Shown here: piece by piece, positions 24,794 through 33,435 of the stretch | How the letters are laid out: the number at the start of each line of letters is the position of its first letter | Numbering within the stretch: position 1 is the first letter of the stretch | NCBI GenBank assembly: GCA_019459485.1 | Contig: JAIBEZ010000009.1 | Span: forward strand, 1-53,128 | Direction of reading: 5' to 3' | DNA length: 53,128 nucleotides | Source: Prolixibacteraceae bacterium | GTDB taxonomy: Bacteria > Bacteroidota > Bacteroidia > Bacteroidales > Prolixibacteraceae | The notes under the pieces: model-generated | What the model saw: only the letters and a program-made list of their open reading frames with translations | What the model was told of the DNA's origin: nothing | The model's database searches: none | Position numbers and translations under genes: made by a program

Positions 24794-26935
24794 CTAAAAA
24801 TCTTTCACTAATCCTTCCCATTTAACATTCCACTTGCCATCTTTTGGGAAACCAGGGTTTTCGGTGGTGCAGCCTTCCCATCCGGCACACATCAGCGAAA
24901 CAGCTTTCAGGAAACCGCCGTTGCCAGGCATATAAATGCGCAACCGTTCGCTTTGGTAATTGTGCCCGTTTTTCAGGTATGTATTTTTCTGAACGTCTTT
25001 GAGCAAGGCTTCCAGTGCAATTTCAGGTTCGATCAAACGGGTGGCGCACATGGCAACCATCGGGTAATCCCAACCCCAGGTTGACGGCCAATCCCATTTT
25101 TGCATGACTACTTTCAAGGTATTTCGCATGATTTCAGGATCGACTTTATCCCACGCAGGCAAAATACCGAGCGTACCGGTTACCATCGGATGATCTTTCA
25201 TCGCTTCCGGATTGGTATAAGAATCAGGTGCATTCGCGATTCCCAGATAGACACCGTTTTCCTGAACCGGCGCTGCAATTTTGGTGCGAACTTCTTCCCA
25301 AGACGGGTCAGGCTGCATGTTCAATCGATTGCGCCACTGCTGCGCAATAGTCAGCCCCCAGTGCCAATACGCCAATTCGAAAGGCGGATTAATGGTTGTT
25401 TCACGCGCCCAGTGTTCCTGCGCCGGAATGAGCGGTGGCAGCAAATTATAGACTTGTCCGGTTGAATCGGGCACGGCAAAATCGGCCATAAAATCGGCAG
25501 TGGCAAAAATCAGGTCTTTGTATTTGTTCAGGATTTCAGGAGAAGGATTGCTGCGGTACAACTGCTCGGCCATATAAATGAAGTGTGGTTGTTGCCAAAT
25601 GAGATAACTGCCCACACCCGACGGACTGTTCTGTCCTTCAGGCCCCACCATTTTGGGCCAGCGAATACCTTTGAAACCCTGCAATTGGGCCGTTTCGAGT
25701 GCCTTGTGGTAAATCGTTTGGTACCAATCCAACTGTTTTTCCAGATATTCAGGATGATTCCAGTTGGCAAAATGGGCCGAGTGCCACCAGTGCATTTCGA
25801 GGTGGAATTTGCCATACCAACTGTTGAAAACCAGTCCGGTTTCCTGCGGAGGTAACGACCCTGAATTCTGAATTTTTGTGAGATATTGAGACAATACGAA
25901 ACGGCGTTCCAGCTCAGACGCGCGCGGATCGGTACATTCAGAGAAATCTACTACACCACTGGTTTCCCAGAAGTTTTTCCATGTGTCGAGGTTGTTGGTT
26001 TCGGTTTCGGCAAAAGTTGGCAGTATTTCCGGTTTTGCTTCAGGAGCAAATAAACAGCTAAACGAAATTGTATTTCCTGATTTGGCCGAAAGGACAAAAT
26101 GATGCTTTTCGGTTTCTGCAAGCTCGGCCTGTCCTTCCCAATCCAGTTTTACCTGATAGTGGTCGTTGTCCAGTGTCCGCAAAATTTTGGCTGAATTTTC
26201 GTTCAACTTTTCCAACTGCGATTGGTGTTTATCTACAGAAACAAAATCGTAACCCGAATGCGTATTGACTGGCACGGCATAAGGAAAAATCCATTCCACT
26301 TTCAGTTGTCCATTTTCAATCAACGGAGAACTGATTTTTGCCGAAACCATATCTTTTAGCTGATGAGCGAAAACCTCCACTTTTACCGGCTGACCTTCCA
26401 CCGAAAACTCGCTGCTGATGCGGCCTTCCCAAAGAGTCAACTGATGTTTTGGATTTTCAATATCGGCCAGTTTAACTTCCGTTCCATCCGCCTTTTTCAG
26501 GAGCAAACGGATTACGCCCAGTTGTAAACGTTGCGGATTTTCACGAAAATAGTTGGCAGCTTTCGCATCGCGACCATCGCCCGGAAACTGCGCGAGATAT
26601 GGTACTTTTCGTCCGCGGTAATCAGAATATTTAGCGCTTTCCATCACCTGATAATTTTCGGTATTCGGAAAAGTGTGCCAACCCCAGTTCGACTGTGTGC
26701 CAAGCGTAACTCCATTTTCATACTCTTTATAAAAAGTCTGAAGTCCGGTAACATCGGTTGTAAAAGCAAATTCGCCGTTTCCGACAGACAAACTGGCCAA
26801 AGTATCGGGTTGCTCAACCACCACATTGTTGCGGGAGACCAGTGCCAGACGATCAATTTCCGATGATTTTTGGAGCGAATTACAACTAAAAAGTGCAATT
26901 GCAAAAATGGTTGGCAGATAGGTTTTTAATGTCAT
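24794..26935 (-). CDS. Six-hairpin glycosidase-like lipoprotein, family unassigned
   Basis: Lipoprotein of 713 residues (lipobox IALFSCNS). The N-terminal part, residues about 30-310, is a beta-rich domain with LASLSVGNGEFAFTTDVTG and NWGWHTFPN. The rest is a helical domain with FVLSQYL, the conserved block KFHLEMHWWHS, WPKMVGPEGQNSPSG, ELAYWHWGL and WDWPSTWGWDYPM. This architecture is that of (alpha/alpha)6 glycosidases related to GH65/GH95/GH78, but I do not recognise a numbered family. Candidate catalytic acids are the Glu in HLEMHW and the Glu/Asp in GPEGQ or GWDYP. It lies 84 nt after GH106 on the same strand, so its substrate probably includes the same rhamnose-bearing side chain. Confidence 0.6.
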   Translation of the reverse strand: MTLKTYLPTIFAIALFSCNSLQKSSEIDRLALVSRNNVVVEQPDTLASLSVGNGEFAFTTDVTGLQTFYKEYENGVTLGTQSNWGWHTFPNTENYQVMESAKYSDYRGRKVPYLAQFPGDGRDAKAANYFRENPQRLQLGVIRLLLKKADGTEVKLADIENPKHQLTLWEGRISSEFSVEGQPVKVEVFAHQLKDMVSAKISSPLIENGQLKVEWIFPYAVPVNTHSGYDFVSVDKHQSQLEKLNENSAKILRTLDNDHYQVKLDWEGQAELAETEKHHFVLSAKSGNTISFSCLFAPEAKPEILPTFAETETNNLDTWKNFWETSGVVDFSECTDPRASELERRFVLSQYLTKIQNSGSLPPQETGLVFNSWYGKFHLEMHWWHSAHFANWNHPEYLEKQLDWYQTIYHKALETAQLQGFKGIRWPKMVGPEGQNSPSGVGSYLIWQQPHFIYMAEQLYRSNPSPEILNKYKDLIFATADFMADFAVPDSTGQVYNLLPPLIPAQEHWARETTINPPFELAYWHWGLTIAQQWRNRLNMQPDPSWEEVRTKIAAPVQENGVYLGIANAPDSYTNPEAMKDHPMVTGTLGILPAWDKVDPEIMRNTLKVVMQKWDWPSTWGWDYPMVAMCATRLIEPEIALEALLKDVQKNTYLKNGHNYQSERLRIYMPGNGGFLKAVSLMCAGWEGCTTENPGFPKDGKWNVKWEGLVKDF

Positions 26936-26957
26936 ACTGTTGGTTTTCAGGTTGAAA

Positions 26958-27006
26958 ATTAACGATTAACGATTGCAGAATAACAATTAACGATTTATGA
27001 TTTCAA
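26958..27006. repeat. Degenerate heptamer array (ATTAACG type)
   Basis: Seven heptamers, ATTAACG, ATTAACG, ATTGCAG, AATAACA, ATTAACG, ATTTATG and ATTTCAA, fill most of the 84-nt gap between the GH106 stop and the start of the six-hairpin glycosidase gene. Confidence 0.7.
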
Positions 27007-27019
27007 GTGCATATATGGT

Positions 27020-29881
27020 TTATTTAATTTGCTGCAGAGGAGTCAGCGTTACCGGACCAATCAAACCTGAGGACTGTGGTTTCCAGCCCAATGTTGTAAA
27101 TAAACCGTCGGCTCCCCTGTTTTCGACTTTATAGGCCGGGAAATTGATGTTATAGAAAATCTTGTACGGTTGTCCTTTGCGCTCCATGTCGGCCATCCGG
27201 TTGCCCATCAGGTTGGTCACCGAAATTTCAAGTATGTTTTCTTCTTTCAATTCCGAAACAGGAATGTTTACTGAATAGGGTGAACTGATTAAGGTTACCA
27301 GTCCATTCCCGTTCAGGATAATGCGGGCGCTGTGTGCCACTTTCCCCAAATCGAGCTGCCAGGTTTGTGCGTTTCCTGAAGGTTTTGCAAAGGTTGTTTT
27401 GTAGATGGCTGTTCCTGAAAAAGCTTTGTAGCCGCTTCCTTCCAGTTCGGTCCATGAACCTAATTTCTGAAGTTTTGCAGGTTGCGGAAGTTCGGGGCCA
27501 CCGCTAACAAAAGTCAGTGTCCATTCGGAATTCAGCGCAATTTTATCTCCGGAAGCTTTCAGATAAGCATATTCAGGAGCAATTGTTTTGCCTGAAAAAA
27601 CCTGCACCAGCGAACTTTCACCGGGTTTTAGCTGAAGATGAACCATGTTGGTTTTGCCGGAAACTTTTGTAATTGCCTGACCAAAACTGCCATTCATCGG
27701 GTTGTACAAAACGGCAGAACCGATGGCGGTTTCCAGCGGAACCAGCCCGTCGATGGTTTCGGCACCGCGATTGGCGATAAAATAAGTGGTGGTAGTTCCG
27801 TCAATCCGGCGAATACATTGAATGCCGCGATCGAACATTGTTTCGCGACGGATTTTTGCCTGAACCAGCATATCCGACAAGTTGCCGGTCAGGATACGGC
27901 CTTTTCCCACTTTGGCAATTTTGGCGGTTCCGGTGGCCGGAACAAAATTCAGTGAATTTTTCAGGTTCTTTAGTTTCAGTTGTCGTTCAGCAAGATAACC
28001 CAGTCCGGGAACATCCGAAGGAAGTTCTTCCATCAAAACAGTTGCTCCGTTTTTGGACAAACCGATCAGTTTTTCAAATGTTTCAACAGGCATCAGTTTC
28101 ACCGGAGGCAGCAAAACCGTTTGGTAATTTGTTCCGCCAGTTTGTATTTTTCCTGATTTTGTTTCAAGTTGGGCGATTTGCCGGTCGGAAATATAGTCGA
28201 ATGCAAATCCTTTTTCGAAGAGGTATTCAGCCGATTTGCGAACTGACGAACCTTTTGCCGCACCATCAAAATGCAACAACATCGATTTTCCGCGAACGGC
28301 ATATTCATCGGAAATCGGGTAATAAAGAAGAATATCGTTGTCGGGTTTTCCGGCCTGTAAAAACGACTGGGCACGGGTAATGTAAGTATTTAAAGTTCCG
28401 AAATCGTTCCAGAAAGTATTGGTCGGTCCGAAGTGAACAGCCGCGTAAAACATCCAGCCCGGCCATGAAACATTTTGGGGCGAAAAGGTAGTTCCGTGGT
28501 AAAAAAAATGGTTGATTCCGGCCAGAAAAAACAAATCAATCGCATGTTTTACATCCGACAACGAAGCTTCGAAATGATCCTTCAGCCAGGTGGCAGATTC
28601 GGACGAAGCCAGTTTTTTGCCCATCACATGCGCCACCGACGAAGCAGTTTTGACTTTCACGATGTCTTCGCCTTCGGTTTCAGGAATATCGGCAGCAGCA
28701 TACAAATCGAGAATATTGGCCGGTGCGCCGTGAGCCTGGTTGCGGATGATTTTTCCGCCGCTCACCGCCCAATCGTGCCAGCGTTTGGTGTAATTTTCAA
28801 GAATCAGATCGGAAACCGTTTCGCGGTAATCTGTAAGCACCCGCTGATTGTATTCGGGTGAGTCCTGTCCAAGCAATGCCGGAAGATATTCACGAATATC
28901 GTAACCACGCCGTTTCTGAAATTCATCGAACATCAGCGGCGTAAAATTGGCTTCGCCCCGCGCATCGTCAACCTCATAAGAGTCGTTGAAATACGAACGC
29001 AATCCGCTAATATCGTGACCTTTGAATGAATTTGTAAAATGTCCGAGGTAACTGTCAATTGCCTTGGCCGAAAAATGGTCGATCACATCGCCTTCTCCGC
29101 CCGGACCTGCACGTTCCACCATTTTTCCATGCCAGCCTTCAAAAACTGCGAATAATTTCCACAAACCGGCAGTTGCGGTCCAGTTTAGTTTTCCGTCTGA
29201 TCCAACTTTATCAGTGAGATTCAGGATTTCACCTTTATCGGAATAGGCCATCAAAGCCTGAAGCGGCATTGGATTGGGATAACGCACCTGATCGATGGCC
29301 CAGTTTTGCAGGCTGTCGGCATTGGCGCTTACCGGGTATTTTAGTTGCGAAATCTCCAGATTTTTGCGCCCAATGGTTCGAAGCATTGGCTCCTGAACCA
29401 TTTCAATTTTCTCCTGAAGTTGTTCACCTTCCTTCAGAAAATAGGATTCTACTGCCATGTATTTGCAGGCATCTTCAGGAGTAACCCACAAACCACCAAA
29501 TGGCCAGCCCGAAGCCATTGCGAGGTCGATTCCCATGTCAAGTCGCTTGCCTTCCTGAAGGGTATATTTCAGTTGATCAATCCATTCAGGAGAAAGGAAC
29601 TTGATGAATTTGTCTTCGTAACCATGCACTCCGTAAATCGGCGTGATTTCCAATCCGCCCAAACCCGCTTTGGAATAGGCTTCCATCGCGGCTTTCAAGT
29701 CGGATGGATTGACACTGTTGCCCATCCACCACCAGCGGCTCCAGGGTTTTGCTTCCTGGGTAATTTGCGGCCAGCCTGGCTTTTGATTGGTTTTTGATTG
29801 ACTTTGGGAAGGAGAATAAGTAAACAGCAATATCGCTAGTAGAATTCCGGTCAATATTGGATTTTTTGTGTGTGTGTTCAT
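27020..29881 (-). CDS. GH106 alpha-L-rhamnosidase
   Basis: Secreted enzyme (signal peptide ending near SPSQSQ, residue 28) of 953 residues that hydrolyses terminal alpha-L-rhamnose. GH106 features are PWSRWWWMGNSVN at the start of the TIM barrel, GLGGLEITPIYG, DLAMASGWPFGG, and the catalytic-region block KKLASSESATW with Glu428, followed by GINHFFYHG and FGPTNTFW. C-terminal beta-domains include a jelly roll with LDLGKVAHSARIILNG. It is the first gene of the leftward group and diverges from the histidine kinase gene across 260 nt. Rhamnose in the substrate is further supported by the GH145 gene. Confidence 0.88.
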   Translation of the reverse strand: MNTHTKNPILTGILLAILLFTYSPSQSQSKTNQKPGWPQITQEAKPWSRWWWMGNSVNPSDLKAAMEAYSKAGLGGLEITPIYGVHGYEDKFIKFLSPEWIDQLKYTLQEGKRLDMGIDLAMASGWPFGGLWVTPEDACKYMAVESYFLKEGEQLQEKIEMVQEPMLRTIGRKNLEISQLKYPVSANADSLQNWAIDQVRYPNPMPLQALMAYSDKGEILNLTDKVGSDGKLNWTATAGLWKLFAVFEGWHGKMVERAGPGGEGDVIDHFSAKAIDSYLGHFTNSFKGHDISGLRSYFNDSYEVDDARGEANFTPLMFDEFQKRRGYDIREYLPALLGQDSPEYNQRVLTDYRETVSDLILENYTKRWHDWAVSGGKIIRNQAHGAPANILDLYAAADIPETEGEDIVKVKTASSVAHVMGKKLASSESATWLKDHFEASLSDVKHAIDLFFLAGINHFFYHGTTFSPQNVSWPGWMFYAAVHFGPTNTFWNDFGTLNTYITRAQSFLQAGKPDNDILLYYPISDEYAVRGKSMLLHFDGAAKGSSVRKSAEYLFEKGFAFDYISDRQIAQLETKSGKIQTGGTNYQTVLLPPVKLMPVETFEKLIGLSKNGATVLMEELPSDVPGLGYLAERQLKLKNLKNSLNFVPATGTAKIAKVGKGRILTGNLSDMLVQAKIRRETMFDRGIQCIRRIDGTTTTYFIANRGAETIDGLVPLETAIGSAVLYNPMNGSFGQAITKVSGKTNMVHLQLKPGESSLVQVFSGKTIAPEYAYLKASGDKIALNSEWTLTFVSGGPELPQPAKLQKLGSWTELEGSGYKAFSGTAIYKTTFAKPSGNAQTWQLDLGKVAHSARIILNGNGLVTLISSPYSVNIPVSELKEENILEISVTNLMGNRMADMERKGQPYKIFYNINFPAYKVENRGADGLFTTLGWKPQSSGLIGPVTLTPLQQIK

Positions 29882-30141
29882 GGTTCGTTTTGAAAAGTTT
29901 GACCGAAGTTAAAAATAGAATTATACAATCGCATCCTGTGTTATAGGCCTATGCCGACACTTAATTTTTCTTTTGCTTTTTTGGGGAAATTTAACTCTGG
30001 AATTTTGCCTTATTCATCGCATTTTCAATCTGAAAATGAAAATGTAAAGTAATAATATTATTTTCATATCTTGCACCATTCGTTAAAAGCTTATTTTCAA
30101 AGTTAAATCCAACAATTCGTACATGTATAATATCGCTTACT

Positions 30142-31314
30142 ATGAAGGTCAAAAATAAAAAGAGAAGGTTAACCGATCAAAACATGGATAATAAAAAATA
30201 CATGAACATTTTCAGGCAATCACTAAACGCGACGGAATTGTACGACGCAAATGGAAAATTGGTAGATGCCAATCGCGCCAGCCTTGATTTATTCGGGGTT
30301 GAAAAATTGGAGGATTTAACAAACTTTAATTTATTTACTGAACCGAACTTCCCACTTCTGGCAATTACTGACATGAAGGCCGGAATAGCTGGCAAATATG
30401 AGTTTCTTATCGATTTTGATCTGGCAAAAGAAAAAAAACTGTTCGAAACAAATAAAGAAGGAAAGTATAATCTCGAATGTTGTATTAATCCAATTATGGG
30501 TGAGAACAAGGTACCTACCGGGTACATCGTTTTTACAAATAAAATTACGGATCGTAAGCATGCAGAAATTCTTCTTGAAAAAAGGGTCAAAGAATTGAAG
30601 GAGCTCAATGTCAGTAAGGATAAATTTTTATCTATTATTGCCCATGACCTTCGAAACCCGTTTGGGGCAATCATTGGATTCGCCGATTTAATGTTGAAGA
30701 ATTTCACTGAAATTGACGACGACACCCTTCACAAAGGACTTAAAACCATTGAAAGCGCGGCAGGTCAGGCACATAAACTACTCGAAAACCTATTGATTTG
30801 GTCACGAAACCAGACTGGCATGTACAAGTTCACACCTGAAGTAATCAATATGAAGGATCGAATTGTTCAGGCGATAAAAGTGGCAGAGGGAAACGCATCC
30901 ATTAAAGACATCAAATTATCATCTGACATCAATGGAAATTATTTGGTATATGCCGACCAGGACATGATTGACACTGTGCTGCGAAATCTGATTTCGAATG
31001 CGATAAAATATACCCGCAAGGGAGGCAAGGTTAGAGTTTCGGTAAAAACGAATACCAATAATGTTGAAATAGCAGTTGCTGATAATGGTGTCGGAATCCC
31101 AGCCGAAAAACAAAGTGAAATTTTCGAAATCGACAAAAGAACAAATACTTCCGGCACTGAAAATGAAGAGGGAACCGGACTTGGACTCATCATCTGCAAA
31201 GACTTTCTGGCAAGAAACGGCGGACAAATCTGGGTTGAAAGTACCCAGGAAAAGGGCAGTAAGTTTACATTTAGTTTGCCTACCTATGAAACTCCGGACA
31301 TATTTAAGGATTAA
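30142..31314 (+). CDS. PAS-domain sensor histidine kinase, no membrane segment
   Basis: Cytoplasmic kinase of 390 residues. Residues about 20-140 form a PAS domain (NATELYDANGKLVDANRASLDLFG). The HisKA domain has the phospho-acceptor His168 in SIIAHDLRNPF. The ATPase domain has N box RNLISNAIKY (281-290), G1 DNGVGIP (314-320) and G2 GTGLGL (344-349). No signal peptide or transmembrane helix is visible, and no response regulator gene is adjacent, so it is an orphan kinase. It is not one of the hybrid two-component sensors that control many such loci, and a link to the polysaccharide locus is unproven. A near-match to the -7 element (TATCTTGC) occurs near 30067. An in-frame ATG at 30184 is an alternative start. 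Confidence 0.9.
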   Translation: MKVKNKKRRLTDQNMDNKKYMNIFRQSLNATELYDANGKLVDANRASLDLFGVEKLEDLTNFNLFTEPNFPLLAITDMKAGIAGKYEFLIDFDLAKEKKLFETNKEGKYNLECCINPIMGENKVPTGYIVFTNKITDRKHAEILLEKRVKELKELNVSKDKFLSIIAHDLRNPFGAIIGFADLMLKNFTEIDDDTLHKGLKTIESAAGQAHKLLENLLIWSRNQTGMYKFTPEVINMKDRIVQAIKVAEGNASIKDIKLSSDINGNYLVYADQDMIDTVLRNLISNAIKYTRKGGKVRVSVKTNTNNVEIAVADNGVGIPAEKQSEIFEIDKRTNTSGTENEEGTGLGLIICKDFLARNGGQIWVESTQEKGSKFTFSLPTYETPDIFKD

Positions 31315-31325
31315 GACATGAATTT

Positions 31326-31370
31326 GTTAAAAACACGAATGGGAACCTTCCGTCAGGAGAGTTCCCATTC
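31326..31370 (-). terminator. Intrinsic terminator, minus strand
   Basis: GAATGGGAAC and GTTCCCATTC form a perfect 10-bp stem with a 14-nt loop; on the minus strand it is followed by GTGTTTTTAAC. The T run on this side only shows that a minus-strand transcript ends here. No protein gene on that strand lies within 780 nt upstream. Confidence 0.75.
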
Positions 31371-31868
31371 ACTTTTGGATAACCCGAAGATTTTCCTGAG
31401 TGCCAGACTACGGTTATTACAACTGGCTGCTTAATCTGGCTTTTCAGCCTTTTCTCCCAGCCTTGAACCTTCCGATAATGCTTGTTACAGCATAATCTTT
31501 CGGTTGTCAGTTCGATTGTTTCTTTCGATCCAATCTTCACGGACGAAGTTTTCGGTAAGCCATCAGTTTCGACTGGCCTTGCGGTTTGTCTTGACGATGA
31601 AAAGTGGTTGACGATCCGGAGACAATCTTTCACTTCGGCTGATTTTCTGAAACCGGAGTTTCTTCCAATCTTTCACCTTACTGAATCAACTTTTTGCTGA
31701 ACGTAAAACGATCTTTCGAAGGTTGATGGACGTTGAAAGCAAGCTTTCTGTCCGAACTTCAGCTCTTTCTGAATGCTGATCCGAAGATCAGGAAGATCAG
31801 GTTTTAAATCCGGTTAAAAATTCAATTCCATCTCCATTCGTTCTGAGCAGTTTTTTATCGCTCGTCTG
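31326..31868 (-). ncRNA. Candidate structured non-coding RNA, about 540 nt
   Basis: This gene-free stretch, read on the minus strand, contains several small perfect hairpins: CTGATC-TTCG-GATCAG (31776-31791), GAAAGC-TT-GCTTTC (31735-31748), GAAAC-TCCG-GTTTC (31649-31662), ATGCT/AGCAT (31478-31493) and GGCT-GAAA-AGCC (31438-31449) nested in GGCTG/CAGCC (31425-31462). Three have stable tetraloop-like loops. A promoter-like pair lies upstream and an intrinsic terminator closes it. It does not match tmRNA, RNase P or SRP RNA as I know them. It could instead be the 3' untranslated region of the Nramp transcript. Confidence 0.45.
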
Positions 31869-31874
31869 ATGAAA

Positions 31875-31906
31875 TAAAAATACAACATCCGGAGTATATA
31901 AGTCAA
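31875..31906 (-). promoter_or_regulatory. Promoter-like pair for the candidate RNA
   Basis: On the minus strand TTGA (31903-31906) is followed after 20 nt by TATTTTTA (31875-31882). Each differs by one base from the Bacteroidota consensus TTTG / TAnnTTTG and the spacing fits. The match is suggestive only. Confidence 0.4.
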
Positions 31907-32152
31907 GCATTTTGAAGCTTTTGTACAAACCAGTTGTCATTCCATGTTATCAACAATTGTTAATATCATTTCCCGGTTTATTATTACTTTCACCTTTAGA
32001 TTTCAGGATTCAAAAGCATAATATTTTGGGAGATATTAACAAAAACGGCAGACAAATAAATGGCAATGTTCAGTCAATTTTGCTGCTTTGGCGAATAAAA
32101 ATTCAACCGATCTTCAATTTTCATAAACACGAAAACGGCGACTTTTGCCATT

Positions 32153-33418
32153 TTAAAAGAAACTGATAAAAAGCAAGATGTTCAGGAAGGTGACAATACT
32201 GCCAATTATTAGCATCACAACGGTAGTTGATTTGGTATTTACATACTTGCCCATTACCTCTCGCGAAGAAGTTAGGTAAATCTGTAAAAAGATAGTAAAT
32301 GGAAGCTGTATGCTGAGAATCATCTGAGAAATGATGAGTGCCCTGAACGGATTCCCAATCACAAAAATCAGCAATAGTGCAACAATCAACGACAATGCGA
32401 TTCCCAGCCGGCTATGGTTATCGTTAATGTCATAAGGTTCGCTAAATAAACCGGAGAAAATACTTCCACCCGCCATTCCTGAAGTAATTGTACTGGCAAT
32501 TCCGGCGAAAAGCAAAGCAATGGCAAACACTACCCCGGCGTTGTTGCCCAGCAGTGGCCCCAGCATCGATTGGGCTTGCTGCAATTCATCCACTTTTACA
32601 CTCTTCGTAAAAAAAGTTGCAGCTGCCAAAATTATCATCGAGCTGTTAATGGCCCAGCCGATCAACATAGAAACCAGTGTATCAACAAATTCGTAATCAA
32701 GCTGCTTTTTTATAACCACATCATCTTCGAGGTTCCACTGCCGGCTTTGAATAATTTCAGAATGTAAAAAAAGATTATGAGGCATCACAACTGCTCCCAA
32801 AACGCTCATAATAATCAGAATGGATCCCTGAGGAATGGATGGAACAACCCAGGCAATGCCAGCCTGAACCCAATCAATTTCGACCAGACTCATTTCATAG
32901 AGGAACGACAAGCCGATAATGGAAACAAAAGCAATGATTATTTTTTCGATGAGTGCGTACGAATTGGTAAACAACATTACACCCACAAATATTACCACCA
33001 AAATTGCCCCGGCCGGAATAGGAATCCCGAAAAGCATATCAAGTGCAATGGCGCCTCCCAAAATTTCGGCCAGGGAAGTTGACACAGAAGCCAGCATAGC
33101 AGTTCCGAGAATGGATCGTGAAATCCATGGACGTGTGTGCTTGGTGGCGGCTTCGGATAAACACAACCCTGTTGCGATACCAAGGTGTGCAACATTGTGC
33201 TGAAGAATGATCAGCATGATGGTGGATAAAGTCACCATCCAAAGTAATGTAAATCCGAATTCAGCTCCTGCAGCAATGTTGGAAGCCCAATTGCCGGGAT
33301 CAATAAAACCGACGGTAACCAGCAAGCCGGGACCGATGTACTTTAAGATTTTTAAAGCGCCAAAGGTTGGCTTGTGATCTTTTTTATCCAGCTTTTTCAG
33401 AAACGAAAACATATTCAA
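32153..33418 (-). CDS. mntH: Nramp-family divalent metal transporter
   Basis: Inner-membrane importer for Mn2+/Fe2+ driven by protons. It has about 11 hydrophobic segments, with the two metal-site motifs DPGN at 40-43 (GFIDPGNWAS) in TM1 and MPHN at 212-215 (VVMPHNLFLHS) in TM6. Length of 421 residues is normal. It is 17 nt downstream of the DEAD-box helicase gene on the same strand, so the two probably share a transcript. The helicase may be the first gene from the promoter at 34718-34725. Specific metal preference cannot be read from the sequence. Confidence 0.93.
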   Translation of the reverse strand: MNMFSFLKKLDKKDHKPTFGALKILKYIGPGLLVTVGFIDPGNWASNIAAGAEFGFTLLWMVTLSTIMLIILQHNVAHLGIATGLCLSEAATKHTRPWISRSILGTAMLASVSTSLAEILGGAIALDMLFGIPIPAGAILVVIFVGVMLFTNSYALIEKIIIAFVSIIGLSFLYEMSLVEIDWVQAGIAWVVPSIPQGSILIIMSVLGAVVMPHNLFLHSEIIQSRQWNLEDDVVIKKQLDYEFVDTLVSMLIGWAINSSMIILAAATFFTKSVKVDELQQAQSMLGPLLGNNAGVVFAIALLFAGIASTITSGMAGGSIFSGLFSEPYDINDNHSRLGIALSLIVALLLIFVIGNPFRALIISQMILSIQLPFTIFLQIYLTSSREVMGKYVNTKSTTVVMLIIGSIVTFLNILLFISFF

Positions 33419-33435
33419 TTTTTCAGCATGAATTA

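Noticed and set aside
1-29881. Heparin/chondroitin sulfate locus
   Set aside because: Lyase folds alone suggest it, but no sulfatase or hexosamine-processing enzyme is present, while rhamnosidases and CE15 are.
30142-31314. Hybrid two-component regulator of the polysaccharide locus
   Set aside because: The kinase lacks a periplasmic sensor, membrane segments, receiver and DNA-binding domains.
31304-31633. Minus-strand open frame of 109 codons (and plus-strand frame 31482-31700)
   Set aside because: No recognisable domain, start context or codon pattern; the region's hairpins fit a non-coding RNA better.
31912-32166. Plus-strand open frame of 84 codons
   Set aside because: AT-rich, overlaps the end of the Nramp gene on the other strand and shows no family features.
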